The notes: generated by a model not told the origin, from the sequence alone. 64,000 bases of DNA from Bryobacterales bacterium (GCA_028819215.1 JAPPMG010000055.1:1-64000); one strand, 5' to 3'. Counted from the stretch's first letter, positions 27,184 through 36,939 are shown. Numbers and translations: made by a program.

Positions 27184-28896
27184 ATGCTGCAAACGATCGC
27201 GCGCGGCCAGGACACCTACGATGCCGTCATCGTCGGTTCCGGCGCAACCGGCGGCGTGGCCGCTTGGCAACTTGCCGAATCCGGCCTAAAGGTCTGCGTG
27301 CTCGAAGCCGGTCCGAAGATCACAGACGCGGACTTCACCGAGCATGTGATGCCCTACGACCTGAAGTATCGCGGGAACTCCTCGCGATACGTGGGCGGAA
27401 TCCCCAAGTCCCCCGATCTGATGCGCAACCGCCCGATCCAAGGGCTGGTGTACGCGTGCCGAGAGTCGAACTACAAGTGGTTCGCCGACGATATCCGGAA
27501 TCCCTACCAAACGCCGGGTGACAGCTCGTTCCACTGGATCCGCATGCGCGTGCTTGGCGGACGCTCCCTGTCTTGGGGCCGTCAGTCGTATCGCATGGGA
27601 GACATCGACTTCCGCTGTGCTGATCGCGATGGCTATGGCGAGAACTGGGGCATCCAATACGCAGACCTGGTTCCGTACTACGAAAAGGTTGAGCGCTACA
27701 TCGGGATCGCGGGCATTGCCGAGGGCCTGGACCAACTCCCCGACAGCGTGTTCATGCCGCCGATGCCGTTCAGCTGCGGGGAGAGTCTCTTCCGCAATCG
27801 GCTGCGCGCCCGCATGGGCCGGGTCGCCACTATCGGGCGGACCGCGATCATCACCAAGCCGCTGAACGGTCGCCAGCCCTGCCATTACTGCGGCCCGTGC
27901 GAGCAGGGGTGCGTGACGCATTCGTACTACAACAGCCCCACCACCACGCTCAAGGCGGCTCTTGAGACTGGCAACTGCGACTTGGTCTTGGATGCCGTCG
28001 CCAGCCACGTGACGAAGGATCCTACTACCGGCAAGGCCGCGGGCGTGGCATACGTGGACCGCACGACCCGGGTGCCGCGAGAAGTCCGGGCCAAGGTAGT
28101 CGTGTTATGTGCCTCGACGCTCGAATCGACCCGCCTGATGATGCACTCCGCCGACTACGGGCTCGATTTCAACTCCAGCGGCATGCTGGGCCGCTACCTG
28201 ATGGACCACATCTACCGGGGCGGGGCTGCCGGGCTCATGCCCGAGCTGGAAGCCAAGCCATGGGCTGGCCCCCCGGCCCGCCCCAACGGCATCTATGTCC
28301 CGCGTTTCCGAAATATCGATCGCGCCCACACGAGGGGGATGATCCGCGGCTATGGATATCAGGGCGGTAGCTCTCCTAGCTTCAAGCTCGGTGCTGCGGG
28401 ATTCGGAGAGAGCTACAAGCGGGCGGTCCATGAGCGCGCTGAGTGGCACTCCAACCTTGGCGCTTGGTGTGAGTGCCTTCCGCGCTACGACAACCACGTC
28501 AGTCTCAACCGGGACCGGCGGGACGCGTGGGGCATCCCGACGCTCGACATCCACTTCTCGTGGTCGGACAACGACTTGGCTCTGTGGAATGATGCCCGCG
28601 TGCAAGCAGCCGAGATGCTCGAAGCAACCGGCCACAAAGATGTCCGATTGACTGGCAGCCCTTCGGTCGGAGGATTCTGCATTCACGAGGTTGGCACGGC
28701 ACGCATGGGCAGCGATCCGCGCAAGTCGGTTCTGAACACTTGGACGCAGGCCAACGACGTCGACAACGTCTTCGTCACCGACGGGGCGGCTTGGGCGTCG
28801 ATCGGGTGTCAGAACCCGACCCTGACCATGATGGCCATCACAGCCAGGGCCACGGACTACATCGCTGACGAGGGCAAGAAGGGGCGCTGGGCCTAG
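27184..28896 (+). CDS. GMC-family FAD-dependent dehydrogenase with a probable Fe-S cluster
   Basis: The 570-residue flavoprotein starts with the FAD-binding motif VIVGSGATGGV (15-25). It has a cysteine cluster C233-x2-C236-x2-C239-x3-C243. The spacing C-x5-C-x3-C matches the [3Fe-4S] ligands of bacterial FAD-glucose dehydrogenase large subunits, so electrons may leave to a cytochrome rather than to oxygen. The catalytic histidine in CIHEVGTARMG and the NPTLT asparagine close the active site. It has no signal peptide of its own; related enzymes are carried out by a Tat-bearing small subunit. None is adjacent here, unlike the second copy at 38848. The sugar or alcohol substrate is unknown. Confidence 0.87.
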   Translation: MLQTIARGQDTYDAVIVGSGATGGVAAWQLAESGLKVCVLEAGPKITDADFTEHVMPYDLKYRGNSSRYVGGIPKSPDLMRNRPIQGLVYACRESNYKWFADDIRNPYQTPGDSSFHWIRMRVLGGRSLSWGRQSYRMGDIDFRCADRDGYGENWGIQYADLVPYYEKVERYIGIAGIAEGLDQLPDSVFMPPMPFSCGESLFRNRLRARMGRVATIGRTAIITKPLNGRQPCHYCGPCEQGCVTHSYYNSPTTTLKAALETGNCDLVLDAVASHVTKDPTTGKAAGVAYVDRTTRVPREVRAKVVVLCASTLESTRLMMHSADYGLDFNSSGMLGRYLMDHIYRGGAAGLMPELEAKPWAGPPARPNGIYVPRFRNIDRAHTRGMIRGYGYQGGSSPSFKLGAAGFGESYKRAVHERAEWHSNLGAWCECLPRYDNHVSLNRDRRDAWGIPTLDIHFSWSDNDLALWNDARVQAAEMLEATGHKDVRLTGSPSVGGFCIHEVGTARMGSDPRKSVLNTWTQANDVDNVFVTDGAAWASIGCQNPTLTMMAITARATDYIADEGKKGRWA

Positions 28897-28942
28897 CTTT
28901 CCGGCGAGCGGTCGGGTAGGATACCACCGACGTTTCGATTTA

Positions 28943-28977
28943 GACCGCATCCTGGGCCATCGGTGTGTCCAGCGGTC
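28943..28977. terminator. Inverted repeat between convergent genes
   Basis: GACCGC (28943-28948) and GCGGTC (28972-28977), with an inner TGG/CCA, form a possible stem between the GMC and DUF971 genes. There is no T run. Confidence 0.3.
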
Positions 28978-28995
28978 CATCCTAGCAATGGACAC

Positions 28996-29340
28996 TCACG
29001 AGTCCAGCGTCGCCGGTTTCGGGAGCTTGCGCACCTGAGGAAGCAGGTCGTATAGCCGTTCCCAAGTGTAGATGCCAGTGGAATGCCCGTCGCTCCAGAA
29101 GATCTGGATCGCGTAGCGGCCCACTGGTTCGATCTTGGTGGGGTAGACCAAGATCGGCAAGACACTCTCGCCCACGATGCGCTTTCCGGTGATTTCGTCT
29201 ACGCAGGTCGCACAGGGGCACTGGCCGCGCAGGAAGCGGGCCGGGTACACGGCCTCTTCGCCCGAACTCCAGCGGATCTGGATGTCATGCGCCCCGTGGC
29301 GGTTGATTTCTACAGGACGGTTGAGGGCGCTGTCTGCCAT
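28996..29340 (-). CDS. DUF971-domain protein
   Basis: A 114-residue protein made almost entirely of a DUF971 domain, the fold also found at the N-terminus of gamma-butyrobetaine hydroxylase. In that enzyme it binds zinc. Here a CPCATC motif (about 42-47) supplies Cys ligands, and W24 (IRWSSG) and W83 (IFWSDG) mark the two repeated strands. In other bacteria such proteins are often linked to iron-sulfur or ubiquinone-related genes, but the function is not established. GTGGGGT lies about ten bases before the start and could serve as a ribosome binding site. Confidence 0.85.
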   Translation of the reverse strand: MADSALNRPVEINRHGAHDIQIRWSSGEEAVYPARFLRGQCPCATCVDEITGKRIVGESVLPILVYPTKIEPVGRYAIQIFWSDGHSTGIYTWERLYDLLPQVRKLPKPATLDS

Positions 29341-29379
29341 GTAACCCCACTTTGAGTGTATGGCAGAGCCGTCGTAGTC

Positions 29380-30756
29380 TCAGTAGTTCTTGAACGGCCC
29401 TCTGGGATCCGCAGCTGCCATCTCCTGCACCCAGTCCCGGTAAGCGCGTCTTACGCGTTCGTAGACATCAGGGAGCTCTTTGGTCAGGTCGTTGCTCTCC
29501 GCAATGTCTTCCGAGAGGTCGAAGAGTCCGCCGCCCCTCCTCGAATGCACCAGTTTCCAGCGGCCCAGCCGTGCCCCGTATTCGCCCTGGCGCTCCCAGA
29601 ACATGCTCTCCCGCTCCGATCCGGCTTGCCCTTGAAGCACGGAGAGCATGTCGAATCCGTCAAGCTCAACACCCTCTGGCAAAGAGGCGCCCGCGGCCTC
29701 AACCAGCATCGGGAATACTTCCAGGCCGGTGAGAAACTCATCGGACACACTGCCAGCGGCGATTTCCCCGGGCCAGCGCATCAGGAACGGCACCCTCACG
29801 CCTCCCTCGAACATCTGTCCCTTGCGACCCCGCAGCGGACCGGAGTCGCCTCCTCCTCCGGCACCGTTGTCGGAGACGAAGATGACGATGGTGTCCTGTC
29901 GCAGCCCGTGCTCGTCGACCCGATCCAAGACACGTCCGATCGAGCTGTCCATGCAGGTGACCGCGGCCATGAACTTGTGGCGTCGCTCGGCCGCGAGGCC
30001 ATCCGGCGAAGGGTATTGGTCCAGGCACTTGCCGGGGGCTTGCACAAAGCCCCGGATGCCGGGATCCAAGCTCGATGCTCCATGCGGCGCGTTGTAGGAA
30101 AGGTAGACGAAGAAGGGATCGGCCTTGTGCTCGTCGATGAAGCGCAGCGTCTCGCGTTCGAACAGCGCGGTGGTGTAGCGGCCCTTGTCCTCCTCCGTGG
30201 GAGCGTTGCGTCGGTACATTGACGGCACTCCGTAGCGCTCGTGCGTCCAGTAGTCGATGCCGGTATTGACGAATCCGTAGAAGTCGTCGAAGCCCCGTTG
30301 CAACGGCAGATAGCGCTTGAGGGAGCCAAGATCCCACTTGCCGAAAACGCCGGTGGCGTACCCGGCTGCGGACAGCACTTGCGAAAGCAGGATCTCCCGC
30401 GTGTCCGTCCCTAGGACCCGCTCGGGGCTGATCGCGTATTCGTAGAGCGGGTAGCGATAGCCATCGTTCACCCTGTCATTGCGGAAATTGTCATAGGTTC
30501 CATTACGCTGCGGGTAGCGGCCGGTGAGCAACGCGACTCGGGACGGGGTGCAGGCAGGCCACGCAGCGTAGTAGCTGGTGAGCCGGATTCCCTCCGCCGC
30601 AAGCCTGTCAAGTCGGGGTGTGAGGATATCGCTACTGCCCATCGAACCGAGGTCCATATAGCCTTGGTCGTCAGAGACGATCAGCAGTATGTTGGGCTGA
30701 CGGGCCGCCGACACGCTTGCGGCCAGCAGCGCGAACACAGCGAGGTAGCGATTCAT
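29380..30756 (-). CDS. Secreted arylsulfatase-type sulfatase
   Basis: The 458-residue protein has a signal peptide (1-18) and the sulfatase signature CTPSR at 69-73, with C69 as formylglycine precursor. Metal acids D29 and D30 (VSDDQGY) and VSDNGAGGGG are present. The ATG at 30756 is chosen because TACAAT ends seven bases before it. The ATG at 30765 overlaps that element and adds only three residues. A much longer in-frame extension into the neighbouring symporter gene is a high-GC artefact. The substrate is unknown; carbohydrate sulfates are most likely. Confidence 0.9.
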   Translation of the reverse strand: MNRYLAVFALLAASVSAARQPNILLIVSDDQGYMDLGSMGSSDILTPRLDRLAAEGIRLTSYYAAWPACTPSRVALLTGRYPQRNGTYDNFRNDRVNDGYRYPLYEYAISPERVLGTDTREILLSQVLSAAGYATGVFGKWDLGSLKRYLPLQRGFDDFYGFVNTGIDYWTHERYGVPSMYRRNAPTEEDKGRYTTALFERETLRFIDEHKADPFFVYLSYNAPHGASSLDPGIRGFVQAPGKCLDQYPSPDGLAAERRHKFMAAVTCMDSSIGRVLDRVDEHGLRQDTIVIFVSDNGAGGGGDSGPLRGRKGQMFEGGVRVPFLMRWPGEIAAGSVSDEFLTGLEVFPMLVEAAGASLPEGVELDGFDMLSVLQGQAGSERESMFWERQGEYGARLGRWKLVHSRRGGGLFDLSEDIAESNDLTKELPDVYERVRRAYRDWVQEMAAADPRGPFKNY

Positions 30757-30763
30757 CGAGCCC

Positions 30764-30769
30764 ATTGTA
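30764..30769 (-). promoter_or_regulatory. Putative -10 element of the sulfatase gene at 29380-30756
   Basis: TACAAT on the minus strand ends seven bases before the ATG at 30756. Confidence 0.4.
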
Positions 30770-30809
30770 GGCAGCCGGAGCGTTCGGCCACCTGGGGCCG
30801 GACGTGGGA

Positions 30810-32186
30810 CTAGCCGGCCCGGGCCGCCATTTCCCTGAAGTACCTGCGAGCTTCCTTCATCACGAAGGGGGCGAGGATCAGGGATGACGTCATGGTGGGG
30901 ATTGACATCAGACCGTACATGCCATCGATGAAATCGAGCACTGCCGACACAGATGTCACGGACGAGATCAGGATCGATGCCACGTAGATATACCGGTACA
31001 AGAACTGACGCTGCGCCCCGATCAAGAAGCCCAGAGACTTCTCGCCGTAGTAGCCGCACGACAGGGTGGTTGAGAAGCCGAAGAAGATTGCGCAGGTGAA
31101 CAGCACGTAGGCTCCGATGCCGGGCAGAACCTGCTCGAAGGATGCGAGCGTCACCGACACGCCCTCGGCCTCGAAGTTCGTCCATGTGCCCGTGCTCAGG
31201 ATGATCAGGGCCGTCGAGGTGCAGATGATCAATGTGTCGATGATCGGGCCAAGCATCGCCACGAGGCCCTCTCGGACGGGCTCGTCCGTCTTGGCCGCGC
31301 CGTGCGCGAGCGCCTCGGACCCGACCCCGGCCTCGTTCGAGAAGGCAGCCCGGCGCACGCCGGTCACGATCACGCTCCAAACCGCTCCCCCGGCGACCGC
31401 CTCTCCAGTGAACGCGTCCTTGAAGATCAGTGCCATGGCCGCGGGAAGGGATGGCAGGTTGGCAGCCAGGATCACGGCGGCACTGGCGACATAGAGCACG
31501 ACCATGGCCGGGACCATCTTGGCCGCGACCAGTCCCACGCGCTTGATGCCGCCGATCTGGACCGCGCCCGCCGCGATCGCTACAACGATGCCGAGCGTGA
31601 GGTTGAAAATCCACGCGTCGGACGATTCAGCGACCCAGCCGAGCGGCACTGCCACGGTCTCCCGGGCAATGCGAACAAGTTGGTTGACCTGAAACATCGG
31701 CAGCGTGCCGCACAGTGCGCAGAACGAGAAGAACAAGGCGAGCGGCTTCCAGCGCTTCCCGAGGCCGTAGAGGATGAAGTACATCGGCCCGCCCTGGATT
31801 TCGCCCCGGCTGTCAGGACCTCGGTATTGAATCGACAGCGAGCAGGTGAAGAACTTGGTGGCGATTCCGACGAAGGCGCAGACCCACATCCAGAAGATCG
31901 CGCCCGGCCCGCCGGTTTGGATCGCCACTGCGACGCCGGCGATGTTGGCCATTCCGATCGTGCCCGCAAGAGCGCTGCTAAGTGCCTGAAAATGCGAGAC
32001 CTGACCAGTGGCCGAAGCAGAGTCGTAGTGCCCAAGCAGAATCTTGAGTGCATGCTTGAGGTGCCAGAACGGGAGCAGCCGGGAATAAAGGAAGAAGTAG
32101 CACCCGCCACCGATCAGCAGAAACAGTACTAGCGGCCCCCACGCGAAGGCGGCGAACGCCGCCAGTGCGTTTTCGATCGCGGCCAT
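30810..32186 (-). CDS. Sodium:alanine symporter family (AGCS) transporter
   Basis: The 458-residue inner-membrane protein has about ten to eleven hydrophobic helices. It carries signatures of the alanine/glycine:cation symporter family: ALSSALAGTIGMANIAGVA in the second helix region, GGPGAIFWMW, GGPMYFI and FSNEAGVGSEA. These line the sodium and amino-acid binding sites. It should import small neutral amino acids with Na+. The ATG at 32186 is supported by the family N-terminus; an upstream start at 32252 is unlikely. The sequence TATCCT six bases before the start may be a -10 element, but it is weak. Confidence 0.92.
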   Translation of the reverse strand: MAAIENALAAFAAFAWGPLVLFLLIGGGCYFFLYSRLLPFWHLKHALKILLGHYDSASATGQVSHFQALSSALAGTIGMANIAGVAVAIQTGGPGAIFWMWVCAFVGIATKFFTCSLSIQYRGPDSRGEIQGGPMYFILYGLGKRWKPLALFFSFCALCGTLPMFQVNQLVRIARETVAVPLGWVAESSDAWIFNLTLGIVVAIAAGAVQIGGIKRVGLVAAKMVPAMVVLYVASAAVILAANLPSLPAAMALIFKDAFTGEAVAGGAVWSVIVTGVRRAAFSNEAGVGSEALAHGAAKTDEPVREGLVAMLGPIIDTLIICTSTALIILSTGTWTNFEAEGVSVTLASFEQVLPGIGAYVLFTCAIFFGFSTTLSCGYYGEKSLGFLIGAQRQFLYRYIYVASILISSVTSVSAVLDFIDGMYGLMSIPTMTSSLILAPFVMKEARRYFREMAARAG

Positions 32187-32422
32187 CCCATCAGGATATA
32201 CGCCAGAATGGTCGCCGGACCCGGCGGAGACGTCCTGCCAGCAAGTCCGCAATCCATGGTGGCTTGCGGAGCCGTCCGTGCGCGATGCACGCGTTTCGCG
32301 TAGACTCTTGGCAGAGAGCTTGGCGGAGCGGGGCGACGCGCCTGAGTCCGAAGCTCCGACATCGCGGAACTTGGCGTGCTGCGGCGAGTCTGCTTGAGGG
32401 CACTGGAGATCGGGAAGAATCC

Positions 32423-33478
32423 ATGACGTATCGAATCACTTTGGGAATGACCTCTCTGGTGCTGGGATGGGCGCTTGCGGCGGCCGCGGACATCCCGCGG
32501 ACTTCGTCGGGCAAGCCCGACCTGTCCGGGACCTATGACATCGCTACGCTGACACCGCTAGAGCGCCCCGAAGAGTACGGTGAGCGGCTGACGCTGACCG
32601 ATGAAGAGGCGGCTGGCGTCGTCGATCGCGAGGTGGAGCGAAGGGCCGAGCGGAACGCGCCGTCCGATCCCCAGCGCGGCGCCCCTCCGGAAGGCGGGGA
32701 CGGATCGCCGGGATCGGCGGGAAATGTGGGCGGTTACAACTCGTTCTGGCTGGACAGGGGCAGTGGCGGATTCAAGCTGGACGGCACTTGGCGGACCTCG
32801 ATCATTACCGATCCCAAGAACGGCCGCAAGCCGCCCATGACTGCTGCGGCGAAACAGCGCGCGGCCGCCCGGGCCGAGCTGTCGCGTACGAACACTGGTG
32901 TCGCTTGGTGGGTCGAAGAGGGTCTCGAGCAAGGCCCTTACGACGACCCAGAAATCAGGCCTCTTGCAGAACGCTGCCTGCTCGGGTTCGGATCGACGGC
33001 CGGGCCGCCGATGCTGCCAGTTGCTTACAACAACGTGAAGAGAATCGTGCAGACCGACGAGCACGTGATGATCTTGGTCGAAATGGTTCACGATGCGCGC
33101 ATCATCCGCATGAATGCCGAGCACGCTCCTGACGACGTGCGAAGCTGGCTCGGCGATTCGATCGGTCATTGGGAAGGGGACACGCTGGTTGTGGAGACCA
33201 CGAACTTCAACGACAGCCCGTCGCTGCCGGGCGCATCGCGCGACCTGCGCGTGACCGAGTGGTTCACGCGGGTGGATCCGCAAACCTTGCACTATCGCTT
33301 CAGAGTCGAGGACCCAAGCGTCTGGACCGCCCCGTGGAGCGGGGAATACGTGTGGCCTGCGACCGGCAACCGCGTTTACGAATACGCCTGCCACGAGGCC
33401 AACTACTCTTTTGGCGGGATTCTTCGGGGGGCGCGGATCCTCGAAGAGGAACTGCTCGGCAAGAAGGGCGGCGACTAG
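32423..33478 (+). CDS. Secreted protein of unknown function (GHWEGDTLVVET family)
   Basis: A protein of 351 residues with a signal peptide (about 1-22) followed by DIPRTSSGKPDLSGTY. The centre contains the conserved stretch IGHWEGDTLVVETTNFND, which marks a widespread acidobacterial and proteobacterial family of exported proteins with no assigned activity. A low-complexity Gly/Pro segment lies near residues 85-110. The ATG at 32423 is chosen for the signal peptide. A TAGACT hexamer lies about 115 bases upstream, so this gene may have a long leader, unlike several neighbours. Confidence 0.8.
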   Translation: MTYRITLGMTSLVLGWALAAAADIPRTSSGKPDLSGTYDIATLTPLERPEEYGERLTLTDEEAAGVVDREVERRAERNAPSDPQRGAPPEGGDGSPGSAGNVGGYNSFWLDRGSGGFKLDGTWRTSIITDPKNGRKPPMTAAAKQRAAARAELSRTNTGVAWWVEEGLEQGPYDDPEIRPLAERCLLGFGSTAGPPMLPVAYNNVKRIVQTDEHVMILVEMVHDARIIRMNAEHAPDDVRSWLGDSIGHWEGDTLVVETTNFNDSPSLPGASRDLRVTEWFTRVDPQTLHYRFRVEDPSVWTAPWSGEYVWPATGNRVYEYACHEANYSFGGILRGARILEEELLGKKGGD

Positions 33479-33562
33479 ACTCGAGTTACAGGGCCGTTCC
33501 CGAGTCGCACCGCAGCAGCTGGCGGGATCGGCGATTTCGCACATCACCGGCAGCGATTGCCC

Positions 33563-33568
33563 TAGACT
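33563..33568 (+). promoter_or_regulatory. Putative -10 element of the subtilase gene
   Basis: TAGACT ends ten bases before the ATG at 33579. Confidence 0.4.
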
Positions 33569-33578
33569 GAGCATACGG

Positions 33579-36500
33579 ATGTGGTGGCGACGACTACCGC
33601 CGCGTAGGGCACCAGTATTGGCTGTGATTGCCCTCTCGGGCTTGACGCCTTGGGCCGCCGCCCAGTCGAACCGGCTTGAAAACTACACGGTCCTGCTCGA
33701 CTCGCCGGCCTCGGGCGAACGGCTGCGAGCGAGGCACGGGATCGACCTGCGCCCCGGCCAGCGCGTCGCGGCGAGCGATTTCGCCTCTGAGGCGAGCGCC
33801 GTTGCTACGGCCCAAGCGCCCGTCATCGAGGCCTTGAAGACTGGCGGGGCAGTGGTGATCGGGTCGGTGCAGAACGTGCTGAACGCGGTATTCATCCGCG
33901 CCCGCGCGGGACAGACCGAAGCGTTCTGGGAGATCCCAGGGGTGCGCAGGGTAGAGCCCAGCCGCAATCTGGACTTCACCCTGGACAGCGTCAGCGATGT
34001 CCTGCAGCTACGCGCGGCGCGAGCTAGGCCCGATGGCACCACGGCCACCGGCGCGGGAATCAAGATAGCCATCATCGATTCGGGGCTGGATTTTGACCAT
34101 CCAGCCTTTCAAGACCCCACCCTGGCTTCCGTGGAAGGCTATCCAAAGGCCGCGCCAGAGTTGCTTGAGTATGCCAACAGCAAGGTACTGGCGGTGCGCA
34201 GCTATGTGCATCTGCAGAATTCCAAGGAACCGGCGACCTCGAACCCCGATGACCAGACGCCTGTCGATTTCAGCGGGCACGGAACGGCGGTAGCCATGAT
34301 CGCGGGAGGAAAGCGCATCAACACCCCGGCTGGCCTGATCCAAGGCATCGCTCCGAAGGCGTATCTGGGCGTCTACAAGGTGGGTGGCACTCCGGGGATC
34401 AGTCCAGGGCCCAGCTCGCAGTCGGTGATCGCCGCGATTGACGACGCTGTCAGCGACGGCATGGACGTGCTCAACCTAAGTGTCGGACAGGTGGCGATGC
34501 ATCCTTGGGACGTATTCGGAGATGGCTGTTCCGAAGTCCCCCACACGGCTTGCGACCTAGTCGCCTTGGCGGCGCAAAGCGCTGTGGCTGATTTCGGGCG
34601 CGTGGTCGTCGCCGCAGCGGGCAACGATGGCCAGACCGGCGGTCAATCCCATCCCGCCCGCAACACGGTGGCGTCCCCGGGGTTTGCTCCGGATGTCATC
34701 TCGGTGGCCGCAACCTCCAATTCCAGGCGCTTCGAGCAGAGGGTGCGAGCCGCGGGCGCTTCGTACCCGGCCCTGTCGGGCACAGGACCAAGCCCGGGAC
34801 CGCAGCTGACTGCCACGGCCGCGCTCGCCGAGCAGTTCGGTGATCGGCAAGGTTGTGCTCCATACGCTCCCGGGGCGCTTGCGGATCGAATCGTCGTAGT
34901 TGAATTCGGCGGCTGCTGGACGGTCGACAAGGTGGAGGCTGCCGATGCGGCGGGCGCTGCTGGCTTGATTGTCTTTCACAGCGATCCGACAGGGGACCTG
35001 ATGCAGATGGGAGGTCTTGAAGACACCGACATTCCGGCGTACTTTATCTCCGCCGAAGATGGCGCAGCGCTCGCTTCCAGACTTGGCTCCGATCCGCCTC
35101 AGCCGCTGGCGGTCACGCTGGATGCCACACGGGTGACTCGGCGGGTGGATTGGAACCAGGTGGCGCCGTTCAGCTCGAGAGGGCCGACTCCGGGGCTGCT
35201 TCTGAAGCCCGATATCGCCGCTCCCGGTGCCGCAGTCTTCGCGGTTGCCGGCCGGACCCCGGGAACGACGCGGGGCGGCTACCAGCAGGTGCAGGGAACG
35301 AGCTTCTCCGCTGCCACTGTCAGCGGCGCTGCGGCGCTTGTCTGGCAGCTGCACCCGGATTGGACCGCTCGGGAGGTCGCCTCTGCGCTGATCAACACTG
35401 CCAGCACAGCCGTGCGCGAAGACGGCGAAATCGCCCGCGTCGGCTCGGTTGGCTCGGGCCTGCTGAGCTTCGAGTCCGCATTCGAGCCGATCGCCACGGT
35501 CGTGCCGGCGAACATCGGCTTCGGACGCTTCACAGGCGAAACCCTGCCCGAGTCGCGCGATGTGACCATCACCAATCGCAGCGCGGTGTCCCAGCAGTAC
35601 CGCATCGAGGTCGTTCAGCGCGATGCGGACGACAACGCGGGAGTGAGTGTGAACGGGTCTGCGGAAACGACGTTCCAGCTTCAGCCGGGCCAGCAGATGG
35701 TGCTGAGCGTCGCCCTGGGTGGAGCGATGCCCGCCTCGGGGTCGTACGAGGGCCATCTCCGGGTGACGCGGCAGGGCAGTGACGGCGAATTGCGCGTGCC
35801 GTACCTGTACGTGGTCGGCGATAACCAGCCGGAGGATGCCTTTGCCATCGGCACATCGGTCTACCGCGGCATCGTCGACAAGCACACACACTTATGGGTG
35901 CTTGGAAAGTTCGTGGACCAATACGGCGCGCCCATTCGGGGCAGGGCGGTGGAGTGGGGATGGCATGAGAGCGACGGTCATCTGGTCAATTACGACGCGT
36001 TTACGACTCAGGCGGGTCTCGCGCCTGCCGAGCTTGGATTTGGCGATCCATCCGATGCGCACGTAGTCGCGATTGCAACGGTGGGAGACGTGGACCTGCG
36101 CTTCGATCTGTATGCAGATGTTCACGCTCCGCAAGTCGAAGGGGTGCTGAATGCCGCAAGCCTCTCCGCCGATGGACCGGTCGCGCCCGGGTCGGTCGCG
36201 GCGTTTGCCGGGACGGCGCTAGCGGAATTCGGCGGGCAAGCACCTGCGGGCGAGCCCCCGATCGCTCTCAAGTCAGTCAGTGTCAGCTTCGACAGGCGCG
36301 ACGCAGTAGTCAGTGTCTCGGCGCCGGTCTTCAGCGTTGCTTCGGATCACCTCCAGATTCAGGTTCCGTGGGAGCTGGCTGGCCTCAGCTCGGCCTACGC
36401 CAAGGTTCGAGTGCTGGATCGCTACGGCTTTATATGGACTTCAGAGCCGTTCCAGGTCAACCTAGCTGACGTTGCCCCAGGCATCTACAGCTATGAGACC

Positions 36501-36851
36501 GACGAGGGCGAGGTGGCGTCCGCCGCTCATGCAGACGGCAGCTACGTGACGGCCGGTGCACCGGCCAGGGCGGGGCAGACTGTGACGATATACATGACTG
36601 GAACCGGACCGCTCTCAACGCCCCAGCGATCTGGCAGGTCGGCCACCTCGAGGCTGTCCACCCTGCACAGTCCCACTGTCACGGTGAGCGGCAGAGAGGC
36701 ATCGGTTGCCTACTCCGGAACCATTCCGGGCGCGGTTGGCATTACCAAGATAGATTTCGTTGTCCCGTCAGGCGTGTCGGCGGGCGCGGCAGAGGTTAGA
36801 GTATCGGTCGACGGCAGCACCAGTAACTCGGTCACCATCCCTGTACAGTGA
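33579..36851 (+). CDS. Secreted subtilisin-like serine protease with PA and Solibacter C-terminal domains
   Basis: The 1090-residue protein starts with a signal peptide (1-29) and a propeptide-like region (33-135). The S8 catalytic domain has the triad D167 (IIDSG), H234 (SGHGTAV) and S575 (GTSFSAA), with oxyanion N349 (AAGNDG). A protease-associated (PA) domain (about 400-515) is inserted in the catalytic domain, as in S8A family members of the C5a-peptidase/lactocepin type. Beta-sandwich domains follow. The last 240 residues begin GVLNAASLSADGPVAPGS and match the pattern of TIGR03437, a domain described from Solibacter. It is probably an extracellular protein-degrading enzyme. Confidence 0.9.
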   Translation: MWWRRLPPRRAPVLAVIALSGLTPWAAAQSNRLENYTVLLDSPASGERLRARHGIDLRPGQRVAASDFASEASAVATAQAPVIEALKTGGAVVIGSVQNVLNAVFIRARAGQTEAFWEIPGVRRVEPSRNLDFTLDSVSDVLQLRAARARPDGTTATGAGIKIAIIDSGLDFDHPAFQDPTLASVEGYPKAAPELLEYANSKVLAVRSYVHLQNSKEPATSNPDDQTPVDFSGHGTAVAMIAGGKRINTPAGLIQGIAPKAYLGVYKVGGTPGISPGPSSQSVIAAIDDAVSDGMDVLNLSVGQVAMHPWDVFGDGCSEVPHTACDLVALAAQSAVADFGRVVVAAAGNDGQTGGQSHPARNTVASPGFAPDVISVAATSNSRRFEQRVRAAGASYPALSGTGPSPGPQLTATAALAEQFGDRQGCAPYAPGALADRIVVVEFGGCWTVDKVEAADAAGAAGLIVFHSDPTGDLMQMGGLEDTDIPAYFISAEDGAALASRLGSDPPQPLAVTLDATRVTRRVDWNQVAPFSSRGPTPGLLLKPDIAAPGAAVFAVAGRTPGTTRGGYQQVQGTSFSAATVSGAAALVWQLHPDWTAREVASALINTASTAVREDGEIARVGSVGSGLLSFESAFEPIATVVPANIGFGRFTGETLPESRDVTITNRSAVSQQYRIEVVQRDADDNAGVSVNGSAETTFQLQPGQQMVLSVALGGAMPASGSYEGHLRVTRQGSDGELRVPYLYVVGDNQPEDAFAIGTSVYRGIVDKHTHLWVLGKFVDQYGAPIRGRAVEWGWHESDGHLVNYDAFTTQAGLAPAELGFGDPSDAHVVAIATVGDVDLRFDLYADVHAPQVEGVLNAASLSADGPVAPGSVAAFAGTALAEFGGQAPAGEPPIALKSVSVSFDRRDAVVSVSAPVFSVASDHLQIQVPWELAGLSSAYAKVRVLDRYGFIWTSEPFQVNLADVAPGIYSYETDEGEVASAAHADGSYVTAGAPARAGQTVTIYMTGTGPLSTPQRSGRSATSRLSTLHSPTVTVSGREASVAYSGTIPGAVGITKIDFVVPSGVSAGAAEVRVSVDGSTSNSVTIPVQ

Positions 36852-36921
36852 ACGCTCTCGGCCTCTTGCCGGCCGACCCGTTTCGAGTCGTTGTCCCTGA
36901 TGCGAGGCTTGCCGCCCGCTC

Positions 36922-36939
36922 GAACGGCCAGTGCCGTTC
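36922..36939. terminator. Perfect hairpin between convergent genes
   Basis: GAACGGC, loop CAGT, GCCGTTC: a perfect 7-bp stem with a four-base loop between the subtilase end (36851) and the DUF1080-ThuA end (36991). It could serve both strands, although no T run follows. Confidence 0.45.

Noticed and set aside
30757..31614. N-terminal extension of the sulfatase frame into the symporter gene
   Set aside because: The extension is low-complexity Arg/Gly sequence; a signal peptide and a -10 element fix the start at 30756.
34557..35891. 444-codon frame antisense to the subtilase
   Set aside because: No recognisable domain; the sense strand has an intact catalytic triad.
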